64,000 nt of DNA, taken from assembly GCA_041398745.1 (NCBI GenBank), contig JAWKUB010000002.1, forward strand, positions 248,001 to 312,000. The letters are read 5' to 3'. The notes beneath the pieces are model-generated. The model ran no database searches. It worked only from the letters and a program-made list of their open reading frames with translations, and had not been told where the DNA came from. The stretch is from JACKHO01 sp041398745 (GTDB lineage: Bacteria > Planctomycetota > Planctomycetia > Planctomycetales > Planctomycetaceae). Every line of letters begins with the position of its first letter. Position 1 is the stretch's first letter. Positions 37,924 to 45,800 of the stretch are shown here, in pieces. The translations under genes were made by a program, and so were the position numbers.

Positions 37924-37938
37924 CTCGGCGGAAGTCAA
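37911..37938 (-). promoter_or_regulatory. Sigma-70-like promoter of GntR-ABC operon
   Basis: On the minus strand TTGACT (37938-37933) and TACTAT (37916-37911), 16 bp apart, resemble -35 and -10 boxes (5/6 and 4/6 to consensus). The -10 lies within the operator palindrome, so repressor binding would block polymerase. Confidence 0.6.
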
Positions 37939-37939
37939 T

Positions 37940-38431
37940 GGGAAACTTGAGAGATTCCTTGGACGCACGCTTACCGGAGGTGCGTGCGAGCGAAGGTGGC
38001 ATTTCTTCTCCTCCAAAGTTTGGGGGGAGAAGATGGCCGATAGGCCAGATGAGGGGGGGGCAAACGTTGCCCACGCTTCGATTCTACTATCGTCCCCCTC
38101 ACCCCGGCCCTCTCCCCCACATTAAATGCTGCGAGACATTGCACCATCCATCGTGGGGGAGAGGGGGAATTGCAGTTTGACCAAGATCCATACGATGTAC
38201 TTTCTCAATCACGCCGCACTGCTGCTTGCGTGTTCCCGCCGTTAGAACTCGATAAACTACTGAGACGACGCTCGACTCGCTTTTCGCAATCCTCAACGAT
38301 CTCAACCGTGGCGAAGCCACATTCAACCATCTCAACCCAATTGGCCAACAGGCCACCCCACTACTGAAAACTCTTCACAATAATGCATCATTGCATTGCC
38401 CAATTCACACACGACATTGAAAGCTCCTTCC
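37940..38431. repeat. Hairpin-rich non-coding region, 490 bp
   Basis: It holds a near-perfect palindrome at 38005-38032 (CTTCTCC...GGAGAAG), TGGCC-gata-GGCCA at 38034-38047, a run of eight G at 38053-38060, a perfect 13-bp inverted pair CCCTCTCCCCCAC (38108-38120) / GTGGGGGAGAGGG (38153-38165), and GTGGC-gaa-GCCAC near 38308. Small ORFs in it are not believed. It looks like a cluster of dispersed palindromic repeats. Confidence 0.6.
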
Positions 38432-39211
38432 ATGCAGAAGCTCCCCGGTATTCAACTATTTGACATGACTGGACGCGTCGCCCTCATTACGGGCGGATCA
38501 AAAGGACTCGGCGCTGCCATGGCCGCCGCACTCGCCTCGGCCGGCGCAGATGTCGTACTTGTCAGTCGCAATGGCGATCAGGCCAAAGCGACTGCCAAAG
38601 AAATTGCGGAAACCTACGGACACGAAGCCCTCGGACTCGGCGCAGATGTCACCAATGCTGAGGACGTTGCTCGCGTTGTGGACAATGTCGTCAGTACGTT
38701 TGGGAAAGTGGACGTGCTCATTAACAACGCGGGCATCAACATTCGTGGCCCCATTGATGAACTCACCTACGAAGAATTCCAAAAGGTGCAAGACACCAAT
38801 GTGAATGGCATTTGGCTCTGCTGCAAAGCTGTTGTGCCCCACATGAAGAAAGCGGGTTATGGCCGCATTGTGAATCTTGCCAGCACGCTGGGCGTGGTGG
38901 GACTGGCGAACCGTACACCGTACGCCACCAGCAAAGGTGCCGTCGTGCAAATGACCCGGGCCCTCGGACTCGAGTTGGCAGAATTCGGAATTACCTGCAA
39001 CGCCATTTGCCCCGGGCCATTTCTCACCGAAATGAACATTCCCATCAAAGACAGCGAAGAGGCGAAGAAATTCATCGTGGGCGCAGTCGCCCTGAACCGC
39101 TGGGGCGAAATGAAAGAAATCCAGGGAGCCGCGTTACTCCTCTCCAGCGACGCCGCCAGCTACATGACCGGCAGCCTCGTCACCGTCGACGGCGGCTGGA
39201 CAGCGAGGTAG
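38432..39211 (+). CDS. Short-chain dehydrogenase/reductase (classical SDR)
   Basis: A 259-residue NAD(P)-dependent oxidoreductase. Rossmann motif TGGSKGLG near 18-25, NNAG near 98, the catalytic Ser in NLASTLG and Y-x3-K in PYATSKGA. C-terminal pattern TGSLVTVDGGWTAR matches 3-oxoacyl-ACP reductase/gluconate 5-dehydrogenase-like enzymes, which differ too little to choose between. Start is the ATG at 38432 (an upstream TTG is also in frame). Confidence 0.92.
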   Translation: MQKLPGIQLFDMTGRVALITGGSKGLGAAMAAALASAGADVVLVSRNGDQAKATAKEIAETYGHEALGLGADVTNAEDVARVVDNVVSTFGKVDVLINNAGINIRGPIDELTYEEFQKVQDTNVNGIWLCCKAVVPHMKKAGYGRIVNLASTLGVVGLANRTPYATSKGAVVQMTRALGLELAEFGITCNAICPGPFLTEMNIPIKDSEEAKKFIVGAVALNRWGEMKEIQGAALLLSSDAASYMTGSLVTVDGGWTAR

Positions 39212-39220
39212 GTTTGGTTC

Positions 39221-39247
39221 AACCACGAAATACTCGAAAGGCACGAA
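39221..39247. repeat. ACCACGAAA-type dispersed repeat, copy 1
   Basis: AACCACGAAATACTCGAAAG followed by GCACGAA, directly after the SDR gene. It is similar on the opposite strand to 40867-40896 and more loosely to 17514-17554. Non-coding. Confidence 0.5.
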
Positions 39248-39258
39248 CGGACTTCAGC

Positions 39259-39321
39259 CTTCCTCGCGGCGAGGGATTCGGACTTTCCGACATGATGTCT
39301 CCCAGAGAACTGATAGGCACC
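39259..39321. repeat. Three-hairpin repeat, copy 1
   Basis: About 63 bp almost identical to 40237-40298. Hairpins: CCTCG-cgg-CGAGG, TCGGA-ctt-TCCGA and GACA-tga-TGTC, then a TATAGG-like end (GATAGG). The in-frame ATGs at 39292 and 39295 lie inside it, so they are unlikely to start the next gene. Confidence 0.7.
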
Positions 39322-39354
39322 CATCGTTCTTGGGGGATTACCGAGCGACTCCTC

Positions 39355-40038
39355 ATGACACCTGATGATGTCCCGCACGATGCATGCTGGTACGGCCTGA
39401 TGATCCCGCACTATCGTAGCGCACCTGGAAACAGTACCTGGGCGAGGTATGAATACGACTCACTCCCGTCCGTACGATCCCGATTTTTGGATGGGACGTA
39501 CGGTTGGCTTGACGACTGGGTAGCAGAACAGCCCCATCTCGCAGATGGCTCTTACACCAACGGTTATGCCGGGTACTTCTCTGCTGCGTTGAAACCGCTT
39601 CAAACACAGGCGCAAAGACTCGGACTCAAAATTCCGGACGAGTTCATTCGATTCTTCATGGACGCCAGACTCTGGCGCGCTGTTCCCTCCGAGAATTATT
39701 GGCGACTGCCTGATCAGATTGTCGTCGCCCCCAACGTGACCGAGCAGTTTCTGATTATGTTCCACTCAGACGGCCAAGACGGCAGGTTTTGGTATCTTTA
39801 CTTGGATCGTTCCACTGGAAAACATTGTGTTGTGACTTCGATGGATTGCTTTGGAATTGATGGTGAGGAAACACCTGAGAACGAATCTGCCGTTGAGTTC
39901 TGTGCTCAAACATTCGCAGAATACTTGTTTCGCATTTGGGTTGAATGCTCTTCATGGGATCGTATCAACCAAGGCCTTCCACTAGATCCAATCCAACAGC
40001 AGTACCTAAACCATTACCTGCCAAATCAACAAAAGTAG
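39355..40038 (+). CDS. Protein of unknown function, possibly SMI1/KNR4 (SUKH)-like
   Basis: A 227-residue cytoplasmic-looking protein. The start at the ATG at 39355 is chosen because the earlier ATGs sit in a dispersed repeat and GAGCGA precedes this one. Features that recall SUKH proteins are a helix with LGLKIPDEFIRFFMDA near 100 and a later strand pair with FWYLYLDRSTGKHCVV. The match is weak. SUKH proteins often act as toxin immunity factors, but no toxin is seen. Its stop codon TAG lies in the first bases of the next repeat (40034). Confidence 0.55.
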   Translation: MTPDDVPHDACWYGLMIPHYRSAPGNSTWARYEYDSLPSVRSRFLDGTYGWLDDWVAEQPHLADGSYTNGYAGYFSAALKPLQTQAQRLGLKIPDEFIRFFMDARLWRAVPSENYWRLPDQIVVAPNVTEQFLIMFHSDGQDGRFWYLYLDRSTGKHCVVTSMDCFGIDGEETPENESAVEFCAQTFAEYLFRIWVECSSWDRINQGLPLDPIQQQYLNHYLPNQQK

Positions 40039-40175
40039 GCCGGACCGGAGCAAACCGAGTTGCTGCCGGAACTCCGGCCGCGGGGAAACGGTTCATCAAG
40101 ACGACACGTTGTGGAACGCGTAATCACCGTTTGCGGAGTTCCGGCGATCACGAGCGGCCTGCGGTCCCGCCTACT
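40034..40175. repeat. GTAGGCCGGACC inverted-repeat element, copy A
   Basis: Outer ends AGTAGGCCGGACC (40034-40046) and GGTCCCGCCTACT (40163-40175), plus a perfect inner pair GCCGGAACTCCG (40065-40076) / CGGAGTTCCGGC (40134-40145). The same ends and inner arm occur at 48454-48591. It starts at the stop codon of the preceding gene. It looks like a small non-autonomous element. Confidence 0.72.
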
Positions 40176-40236
40176 TTGACTTGTTGACCGCTACCCGGCA
40201 GCGCACAATTCAACAATGAATCTGGCCGTCGTGTGT

Positions 40237-40298
40237 CTTCCTCACGGTGAGGGATTCGGAATTTCCGACACGATGTCGCCCAGAATCCTATAGGCCCC
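40237..40298. repeat. Three-hairpin repeat, copy 2
   Basis: Hairpins CCTCA-cgg-TGAGG, TCGGAA-t-TTCCGA and CGACA-cga-TGTCG, then the palindrome CCTATAGG. Against copy 1 the first stem shows a compensatory change (G-C to A-T). It ends 12 bp before the next gene. Confidence 0.7.
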
Positions 40299-40310
40299 TC
40301 GAATCGCTCA

Positions 40311-40688
40311 ATGCTCAATCAGGAGACAATCGACACTCTTCAGCGGCTTCTCCGTCTGTACAGCGGCCTTAGCATCGACCGATTTCGAGCGCATCCAAAT
40401 GGATGTGTGTGGGTCGTTATGGAGATTACCGATCAACTAACTGTTGCTCGATTGGCGCAATGGGCATCTGATGCGGTCGTTGACTTCTTCATTCTTCCCG
40501 AAGGAGAGGGCGAGCGATTGTCGCCAGAACGAATCCGCTACCAGCTTCGGGCAGAACCGGCTGCCGATGAATCCGAACCTGAACTCAGAGTTGTAACGCT
40601 TTGTGTCTGTTTGGCGGAAGATTTGTGGAATCTTGGGCTACTCGAAAGAAATGAAGTTGATCGTCTGCGAAGTGCTTGGGGATTCTGA
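40311..40688 (+). CDS. Small protein of unknown function
   Basis: A 125-residue acidic protein (IDTLQRLLRLYSGLSIDRF, WVVMEITDQ, LWNLGLLERNEVDRLRSAWGF) with no membrane helix or signal. Family not recognised. It is accepted because of normal codon use and lack of a competing frame. It is surrounded by dispersed repeats, like its neighbour at 39.4 kb, which suggests an accessory patch. Confidence 0.5.
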   Translation: MLNQETIDTLQRLLRLYSGLSIDRFRAHPNGCVWVVMEITDQLTVARLAQWASDAVVDFFILPEGEGERLSPERIRYQLRAEPAADESEPELRVVTLCVCLAEDLWNLGLLERNEVDRLRSAWGF

Positions 40689-40764
40689 GGCGGACAACAC
40701 AGCACATCTGCAAAGTTGCCGAAAGCGTAGGGATGACTCATTGAGCTGAATCTCCCCTCTCTCC

Positions 40765-40797
40765 GAACCGTGCGTGCGGTTTTCCCGCGCACGGCTC
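40765..40797 (-). mobile_element. Group II intron domain V-like hairpin (remnant)
   Basis: Read on the minus strand, 33 nt fold into a single hairpin. Lower stem GAGCCGUGC pairs with GCACGGUUC (with the usual G.U), then a 2-nt AC bulge, a 4-bp upper stem and a GAAAA loop. The AGC catalytic triad is at the second to fourth base. This is the layout of group II intron domain V. No reverse transcriptase is present around it, so it is a fragment or a decayed copy. Confidence 0.65.
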
Positions 40798-40813
40798 TCC
40801 GGTTATTCCCCTC

Positions 40814-40836
40814 GTTCCCAAGCTCCGCTTGGGAAC
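40814..40836. repeat. GTTCCCAAGC palindrome
   Basis: A perfect 10-bp stem GTTCCCAAGC-tcc-GCTTGGGAAC beside the domain V-like hairpin, followed on the plus strand at 40867-40896 by an ACCACGAAA-type repeat in inverted orientation. No T-run follows, so it is not a standard terminator. Confidence 0.6.
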
Positions 40837-40866
40837 GTTTCCTTGAGGGATCGCGGACAAAGTTTT

Positions 40867-40896
40867 TTCGTGCCTTCAGTGCCTTTCGTGGTCACC
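40867..40896. repeat. ACCACGAAA-type dispersed repeat, copy 2 (inverted)
   Basis: CGTGCCTTCAGTGCCTTTCG followed by TGGTCACC: reverse-complement relation to 39221-39247. It lies 9 bp before the stop of the Hsp70-like gene. Confidence 0.5.
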
Positions 40897-40904
40897 AAAA
40901 CCCA

Positions 40905-42692
40905 TCACTCGTCGTCTTCGCGGACGTTGAACTCGAGTTTCCAGCGTTGATCGGTGCGGGTGCTGACGCACCAGAGTTCGAACATGCCGAGTTCGGTAAT
41001 TCGGGAGCGGAATTTGACGGGCATATAGTGACCTTCGTCCCCCGCTTCCGCGGGCAGGGTGGCTTCGAGTGAGTCGGTCTCGACGATTTCTTCTTCCTCC
41101 CAGGAATCGATTTGCATTCCGGGTTGGTCATCTTTCCGTATCGAAGAACTGAAGAACCGGAAGTGTGCGGGTTCGCCGACAATGAGGCCAATTTCATCAG
41201 ACGGCACGTCCGCTTCGGTTCCTTCTTCCATCCCGCGTGGCACAACACACAAGGCGCGGAGCGGTCGGGGAATGCCCGGAATGGCCAATCCCGCTGATTC
41301 GATGCCGACATAGTACGACCGCGCTGTACCCCCACGAATTCTGACGCCACCGTGGACCTTCGACCATCCGTAGTAGGCGGCACCCCGGGCCACGGCATGA
41401 TCGAGGTCGCGCTCCCCCTGCAATGTCTTGGGAGGTGCGTCAGGGAACCAGCTTCCCAGCACGTTCAGCAGTTGTTCCCCGACGGCGGCCGACTTGAAGA
41501 CCCCGCCGTTCACCATGACATCGGTCGGCTGAACGGGTTGATCTTCACTCTCGCCGTGCTGTGCGAGGAACGAAGCAATGTGCTTCGTAATGCCGGGATC
41601 TGCCTCGTAGGGAAGTCCCAGTTCCTGAAAGCCCGATCCTCGTCGCTTCGCAGGGCGATCAGTCAAGTTGCTGTCGGGAAAGAATCCCTGCAGCAGAATG
41701 TCTCGGGCTTTCTCTCGTTCCAGTTCCACCGAGACGGTGCCGCCAATGAGCTTGCGTCCACGTCCGAGAATGGAAATCTTGTGTTTGGCAGGACCGTCCT
41801 CGGCCAGCAGCGTTTCTTTCGCCACCCGACAGGAGTGCCACAACGACACCGACTGCCAGGGATCAAGCTTTGTTCCCTTCTCGGCAAACAGACCGGCCAC
41901 ATAGTGAGCCAGTGCCAGGTCCATGTTGTCGCCACCGACGAGCAGATGGTTTCCGACAGCCACACGCTTCAGGGCGAGTTCGCCATCTTCGTCGGTGACG
42001 GAGACGAGCGTGAGGTCGGTTGTTCCGCCGCCAACGTCGACTACGAGGAGTGTGTCCCCCACGTGCAACGACTTCCGCCACTGCTCACCCATTTGAGCGA
42101 GCCACGAGTAAACAGCAGCCTGCGGTTCTTCGATGAGTACAAAGTTCTCGGGCAATCCCGCCTGCACGGCGGCTTCACGCGTCAGCTCCCGGGCACTCGC
42201 ATCGAATGAGGCCGGAACGGTCAGTACCACACGTTGAGCACTGAGTGGTGCCTCGGGGTGAGCATGTTCCCACGCCTGGATGAGATGCTTCAAATACCGC
42301 CGCGAGGCTTCGACCGGCGAAACTTTGGGAACTTCGCTATCTGCATTCCAGGGCAGAATTGGCTGGTGTCGGTCCACCCGTGTGTGACACAACCACGACT
42401 TCGCGGCCCCGACGGTTCGATCGGGCACTTCCGCAGACTTCTGTCGCGCATACTCTCCGCACACTCCGTCTGATGTTTCACCCCACGGCAATTCGAACGG
42501 TCCCTCACCAGTCGTTGGCAAGTACAGAAACGAAGGAAGATACGTCCGTTCTTCCACGGTGTCTGGAGCGACAAACTGTGGAATTGGTAACAGGCTCACG
42601 ACAGGTTCATCAGCGCTTAGTGGGGCATAGGCGACAACGCTATTGGTTGTTCCCAAATCAATGCCGACGACGAATTCACTACCTTGGGACAC
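40905..42692 (-). CDS. Hsp70-like protein
   Basis: A 595-residue actin-like ATPase of the Hsp70 type. Phosphate loops: GIDLGTTNSVVAY near residue 10 and VVDVGGGTTDLTLV near 222; VMVNGGVFKSAAV covers the adenosine side. The domain ends near residue 450. The C-terminal part is acidic and shorter than a DnaK substrate domain. Start: the GTG at 42692 has GGAG 6 nt upstream and is preferred to a TTG at 42722. Many such divergent Hsp70s have a DUF3731 partner; none is here. It is last in a run with the DUF4149-like and Bfd-like genes. Not DnaK itself. Confidence 0.88.
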   Translation of the reverse strand: MSQGSEFVVGIDLGTTNSVVAYAPLSADEPVVSLLPIPQFVAPDTVEERTYLPSFLYLPTTGEGPFELPWGETSDGVCGEYARQKSAEVPDRTVGAAKSWLCHTRVDRHQPILPWNADSEVPKVSPVEASRRYLKHLIQAWEHAHPEAPLSAQRVVLTVPASFDASARELTREAAVQAGLPENFVLIEEPQAAVYSWLAQMGEQWRKSLHVGDTLLVVDVGGGTTDLTLVSVTDEDGELALKRVAVGNHLLVGGDNMDLALAHYVAGLFAEKGTKLDPWQSVSLWHSCRVAKETLLAEDGPAKHKISILGRGRKLIGGTVSVELEREKARDILLQGFFPDSNLTDRPAKRRGSGFQELGLPYEADPGITKHIASFLAQHGESEDQPVQPTDVMVNGGVFKSAAVGEQLLNVLGSWFPDAPPKTLQGERDLDHAVARGAAYYGWSKVHGGVRIRGGTARSYYVGIESAGLAIPGIPRPLRALCVVPRGMEEGTEADVPSDEIGLIVGEPAHFRFFSSSIRKDDQPGMQIDSWEEEEIVETDSLEATLPAEAGDEGHYMPVKFRSRITELGMFELWCVSTRTDQRWKLEFNVREDDE

Positions 42693-42773
42693 AAATGACT
42701 CCACAACTGAAACCCCGGGCAACTGCCCAGATCAAACTCAATGTGCATTGATTCAAGAAGCCTGAGGAGCGAT

Positions 42774-43304
42774 TCAAGCTTCGACTTTTGGACTTGCATC
42801 GACATCGACTGATGCCGTACGCGGCGCGACCGGCCAGTTCAATCTCCACGCCACGACCATGGCCAGGCCAACGTGCACCATGTTGATGTACATGGACGCT
42901 TTATGCAACGAAATGAATTGTGGCGTTCTCGGACTTCCCGGCGGAGTAATCAGCGACTCCAGCGGGAGATATATCCACATATAATCAACTACCATGATGA
43001 TGAGCGTGAGCAAGGCCACGATGATGGGAAGCCGCATGCATCCACACGATTTGAGAGCCGAACAACTCTTGTTTGACTCACCGAGAAACGTCGCCAGCAG
43101 CAGCGACACAAGACCCGATCCCACCAACGCGAATCCAAATGCGTAGTAGGCAGGGAACCGCAGCAGAACGAGTTGATCACGAATGGGAGACTCGAAGCCC
43201 TCGAATGTGATTTCCCGAATGCCAACCACCACAAACAGAATGGCTGCACCGACCCAGCTGCTGAATGCAAATCGAGACCATGTGATGAGGAATCGAGTAA
43301 TCAC
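42774..43304 (-). CDS. Four-helix membrane protein, DUF4149-like
   Basis: A 176-residue protein with four hydrophobic helices (about 13-28, 50-72, 90-110, 138-155) and a cytoplasmic tail. The pattern WVGAAILF ... RFPAYYAFGFA resembles DUF4149/TMEM205-like proteins. Start is a GTG with GAAGG 11 nt upstream. A Cys-rich loop (SCSALKSCGC) between helices 2 and 3 is unusual. Function unknown. Confidence 0.7.
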   Translation of the reverse strand: MITRFLITWSRFAFSSWVGAAILFVVVGIREITFEGFESPIRDQLVLLRFPAYYAFGFALVGSGLVSLLLATFLGESNKSCSALKSCGCMRLPIIVALLTLIIMVVDYMWIYLPLESLITPPGSPRTPQFISLHKASMYINMVHVGLAMVVAWRLNWPVAPRTASVDVDASPKVEA

Positions 43305-43335
43305 AACACTTTACCTTCAGTTCGCAATTTCACTT

Positions 43336-43620
43336 TCACACGTCCTTCTTTCCACCGGGCGACTTTTTACGTTCCGCCAGATGAACCGCCCGACCGCTTT
43401 CATATTCGGCCACAGAAATGTCGTCCTGCTCCGGAACGCTACCAGTTTGGTGTTGTTCGAACAGCCGCTTCAAGTACGGAACACACCAGCCGCAGCCTGT
43501 TCCGGCACCACCGCAGTCGCTGAGTTGGCTGGCACGCGATGGCTTGTGGACGCGTAAATGGTTCACCACCTTCCGCTTCCGGACATGAAAACAGTAACAG
43601 AGTTCGTCGTCGAGCTTCAT
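43336..43620 (-). CDS. Bfd-like [2Fe-2S] protein
   Basis: A 94-residue protein with C8-x-C10-x32-C43-x2-C46, the spacing of bacterioferritin-associated ferredoxin (Bfd). The second part, GCGWCVPYLKRLF, fits the helix after the cluster. The last 35 residues are polar and Lys-rich. It could hand electrons to release iron or serve another reductase. No bacterioferritin is in the window. It is the first gene of the run ending in the Hsp70-like gene. Confidence 0.85.
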   Translation of the reverse strand: MKLDDELCYCFHVRKRKVVNHLRVHKPSRASQLSDCGGAGTGCGWCVPYLKRLFEQHQTGSVPEQDDISVAEYESGRAVHLAERKKSPGGKKDV

Positions 43621-43792
43621 GAGTGGTCAGACATACCTTGAAAAACATTGCGTCGCCAATATCTCGCCGAGAATTCTCTGCTGCAATCTGGCTTCGTCGA
43701 CGTACAGAATACACCAGTTAGCGGGGAAGCGTTAGACTGTGGCTTCTCTCGATTTGCGGAAATCCGTTCCTGTGGAATTGTCGTGGGGCAGT

Positions 43793-44725
43793 ATGTCGTT
43801 CGTTCAAATCAAGAATCTCAACGTCTCGTACGGCAAAGTCCACGCGGTTCGCGGTGTCTCCTTTGAAATTCCCAAGGGGGAAGTCTTTGGCTTTATTGGA
43901 CCAAACGGGGCGGGCAAGTCGAGCACCATTAAGGTTCTGGCCACGCTCCTGCAGCCCGACTCCGGACTCGTCCGCATCGATGGAATTGACGTCCCGGCCA
44001 ATCCTATGGTGATCCGAAAGAAAATTGGCTACATGCCCGACTTCTTCGGAACATACGAAGACCTCACCGCCGCCGAGTATTTGCATTTCTTCGCCGCAGC
44101 GTTTGATATTCCGGTTCGGCAACGTGAGCAAACGATTGCCGACGTTCTCATGCTGACCGATCTCACCGACAAGGCAGAGTCGGCAGTCGATTCTCTTTCA
44201 CGCGGGATGAAACAACGACTTGGCCTGGCACGTGTGCTCCTCCATGATCCCGACCTGCTGCTGCTGGATGAGCCCGCCAGCGGACTTGATCCCAGAGCCC
44301 GCATCGAAGTGCGCGAACTGCTCAAAGCGCTCAAAGGGATGGGGAAAACCATCATCATTTCGAGCCATATTCTCCACGAACTCGCTCAACTCTGTACCCG
44401 AATTGGCATTATCGAACAGGGGCAACTCATTACAGAAGGTTCGCTGCAGGAGATTTATTCCCGCCTCAGTCTCATGCAAATTGTCCATACGCAAATCATG
44501 AACCTGACTGATGAAATGATGGCCAAAATCAAACAGCTCCCAGGTGTCGAAAAGGCCGATCGACAAATTGACCGCGTCGCGTTACATCTCCGCGCTGATG
44601 CACTTGCACCGGAAGAACTCCTCAATCAGTTGCTCAGTTGTGGAGCATCAGTCCGCATGTTCCAACCGGAAGCCATGGACATGGAAACCGCCTTCATGAA
44701 ACTCACCCAAGGGAAAACCGCCTAG
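43793..44725 (+). CDS. ABC transporter ATP-binding protein (lone)
   Basis: A 310-residue ATPase of the drug/NatA-type export group. Walker A GPNGAGKSS near 38, Q-loop GYMPD (D in place of Q), signature LSRGMKQR, Walker B LLLLDEP and H in SSHIL. A C-terminal extension of about 85 residues follows. The ATG at 43793 is used (earlier in-frame GTG at 43739 gives an odd start). No permease is adjacent: the next gene is a DMT transporter. Its permease must be elsewhere. Confidence 0.9.
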   Translation: MSFVQIKNLNVSYGKVHAVRGVSFEIPKGEVFGFIGPNGAGKSSTIKVLATLLQPDSGLVRIDGIDVPANPMVIRKKIGYMPDFFGTYEDLTAAEYLHFFAAAFDIPVRQREQTIADVLMLTDLTDKAESAVDSLSRGMKQRLGLARVLLHDPDLLLLDEPASGLDPRARIEVRELLKALKGMGKTIIISSHILHELAQLCTRIGIIEQGQLITEGSLQEIYSRLSLMQIVHTQIMNLTDEMMAKIKQLPGVEKADRQIDRVALHLRADALAPEELLNQLLSCGASVRMFQPEAMDMETAFMKLTQGKTA

Positions 44726-44765
44726 CAAGGGCCAAGCCCTTGACTGGGTGAGTGCTGACGCACTG
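44726..44765. repeat. Two short palindromes after ABC ATPase gene
   Basis: CAAGGGC-caa-GCCCTTG (44726-44742, 7 bp perfect) directly after the TAG stop, then AGTGC-tgac-GCACT. No T-run. It could act as a transcript 3' end stabiliser or be another dispersed repeat. Confidence 0.5.
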
Positions 44766-44840
44766 AAGTTGGTGGGCCGCTTCCGTTGGTCGCTCTCTCA
44801 CCTTCATCCCGCCGCCGCATTTGAATCATAAGACGTTGCT

Positions 44841-45800
44841 TTGACGAATTCCGAAGCAGACAGTTCGAGTCCGCAAACAGACGGTTATGCACCGCTCAAT
44901 CCCTTCTCAACGGGACTGGTGGTGTTCACCGTTTTGCTTTGGGGTGGGAATGCCGTGGCAAACCAGTTTGTTATGGATGCCCTGCCACCCGTTTTCGTTG
45001 GCGGCGCCCGATTTGCTCTGGCGTCCGTGTTCATGCTGCTCTGGTGCCGCATGGAAGGCAGCCCACTTTGGATTTCAAACAAGGCCGGTTGGCAATGTGC
45101 CAGCATTCTGGGGTTTCTGAACTTCGCTCAAATCGCCACGTTCTGCGTAGGAATTGCTTACTCCAACACGTCCCACACCACGCTGCTGGTGAACAGCTAC
45201 GTCTTCTGGGTCGCATTCTACGAAGTGTGGATTCTCCGTACGGTACGGTTCCGCTGGTGGCAGACATTTGGATTACTGGTAGCGGGATTCGGTTGTCTCC
45301 TTCTGGTGATGGAGTCGTCCTCGAAGTCGTCTTCATCTCTCGATGAAGTCACCCTGTTCGGTGACATCGTACTGGCCTGTAGCGGTCTCATCTTGGCCAT
45401 CAAAGTGATTTACACCAAACACGCCGTGCGCTTTGCCCCAACTGGTACCTTGATTCTGTGGCACGATATCATTGGCTCATTGCTGCTGTTCGCCTGGGCC
45501 TTTCTCCTTGAAGACATCAAACCGGTAATGCCACCCGCGTCGGCCTGGTTTGGTTTGTTTTACGTGGGTGTGCTCGTCTCAGGATTCTGTTTCGCAGCCA
45601 ATGCTTGGCTACTCAAGCGGCACGGCGCATCGCAGATATCAGTCTTCAGTTTCGGCACACCCATTTGCGGGGTTATTCTCGGTGTACTGCTCCGAGGCGA
45701 CCAACTTTCCAGCGTTCTCATCGCCGCTGGAACATGCGTTGTTGGCGGGATTTATCTGACGAATTTGCAACCTCGAAAGAAAGTAACCTATGTCGGATAG
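44841..45800 (+). CDS. DMT-family transporter (EamA)
   Basis: A 319-residue drug/metabolite transporter with ten predicted helices in two EamA halves. First half: TGLVVFTVLLWGGNAVANQF, FVGGARFALASVFMLLW. Second half: ILWHDIIGSLLLFAWAF, SGFCFAANAWLLKRHGAS. A TTG start is used. Export of amino acids or metabolites is usual for the family but the substrate is unknown. It overlaps the SUFU gene by 11 nt. Confidence 0.9.
   Translation: MTNSEADSSSPQTDGYAPLNPFSTGLVVFTVLLWGGNAVANQFVMDALPPVFVGGARFALASVFMLLWCRMEGSPLWISNKAGWQCASILGFLNFAQIATFCVGIAYSNTSHTTLLVNSYVFWVAFYEVWILRTVRFRWWQTFGLLVAGFGCLLLVMESSSKSSSSLDEVTLFGDIVLACSGLILAIKVIYTKHAVRFAPTGTLILWHDIIGSLLLFAWAFLLEDIKPVMPPASAWFGLFYVGVLVSGFCFAANAWLLKRHGASQISVFSFGTPICGVILGVLLRGDQLSSVLIAAGTCVVGGIYLTNLQPRKKVTYVG

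Noticed and set aside
37865..38125. 86-codon ORF across the GntR promoter
   Set aside because: Spans the operator and palindromes; composition not coding-like.
40538..40792. Minus-strand 84-codon ORF
   Set aside because: It includes the domain V-like hairpin and repeats and the end of the 40.3 kb gene in antisense; not a protein.
43793..45800. DMT transporter as permease for the lone ABC ATPase
   Set aside because: The DMT protein is a two-half EamA carrier with no ABC permease features and 115 bp separates the genes.
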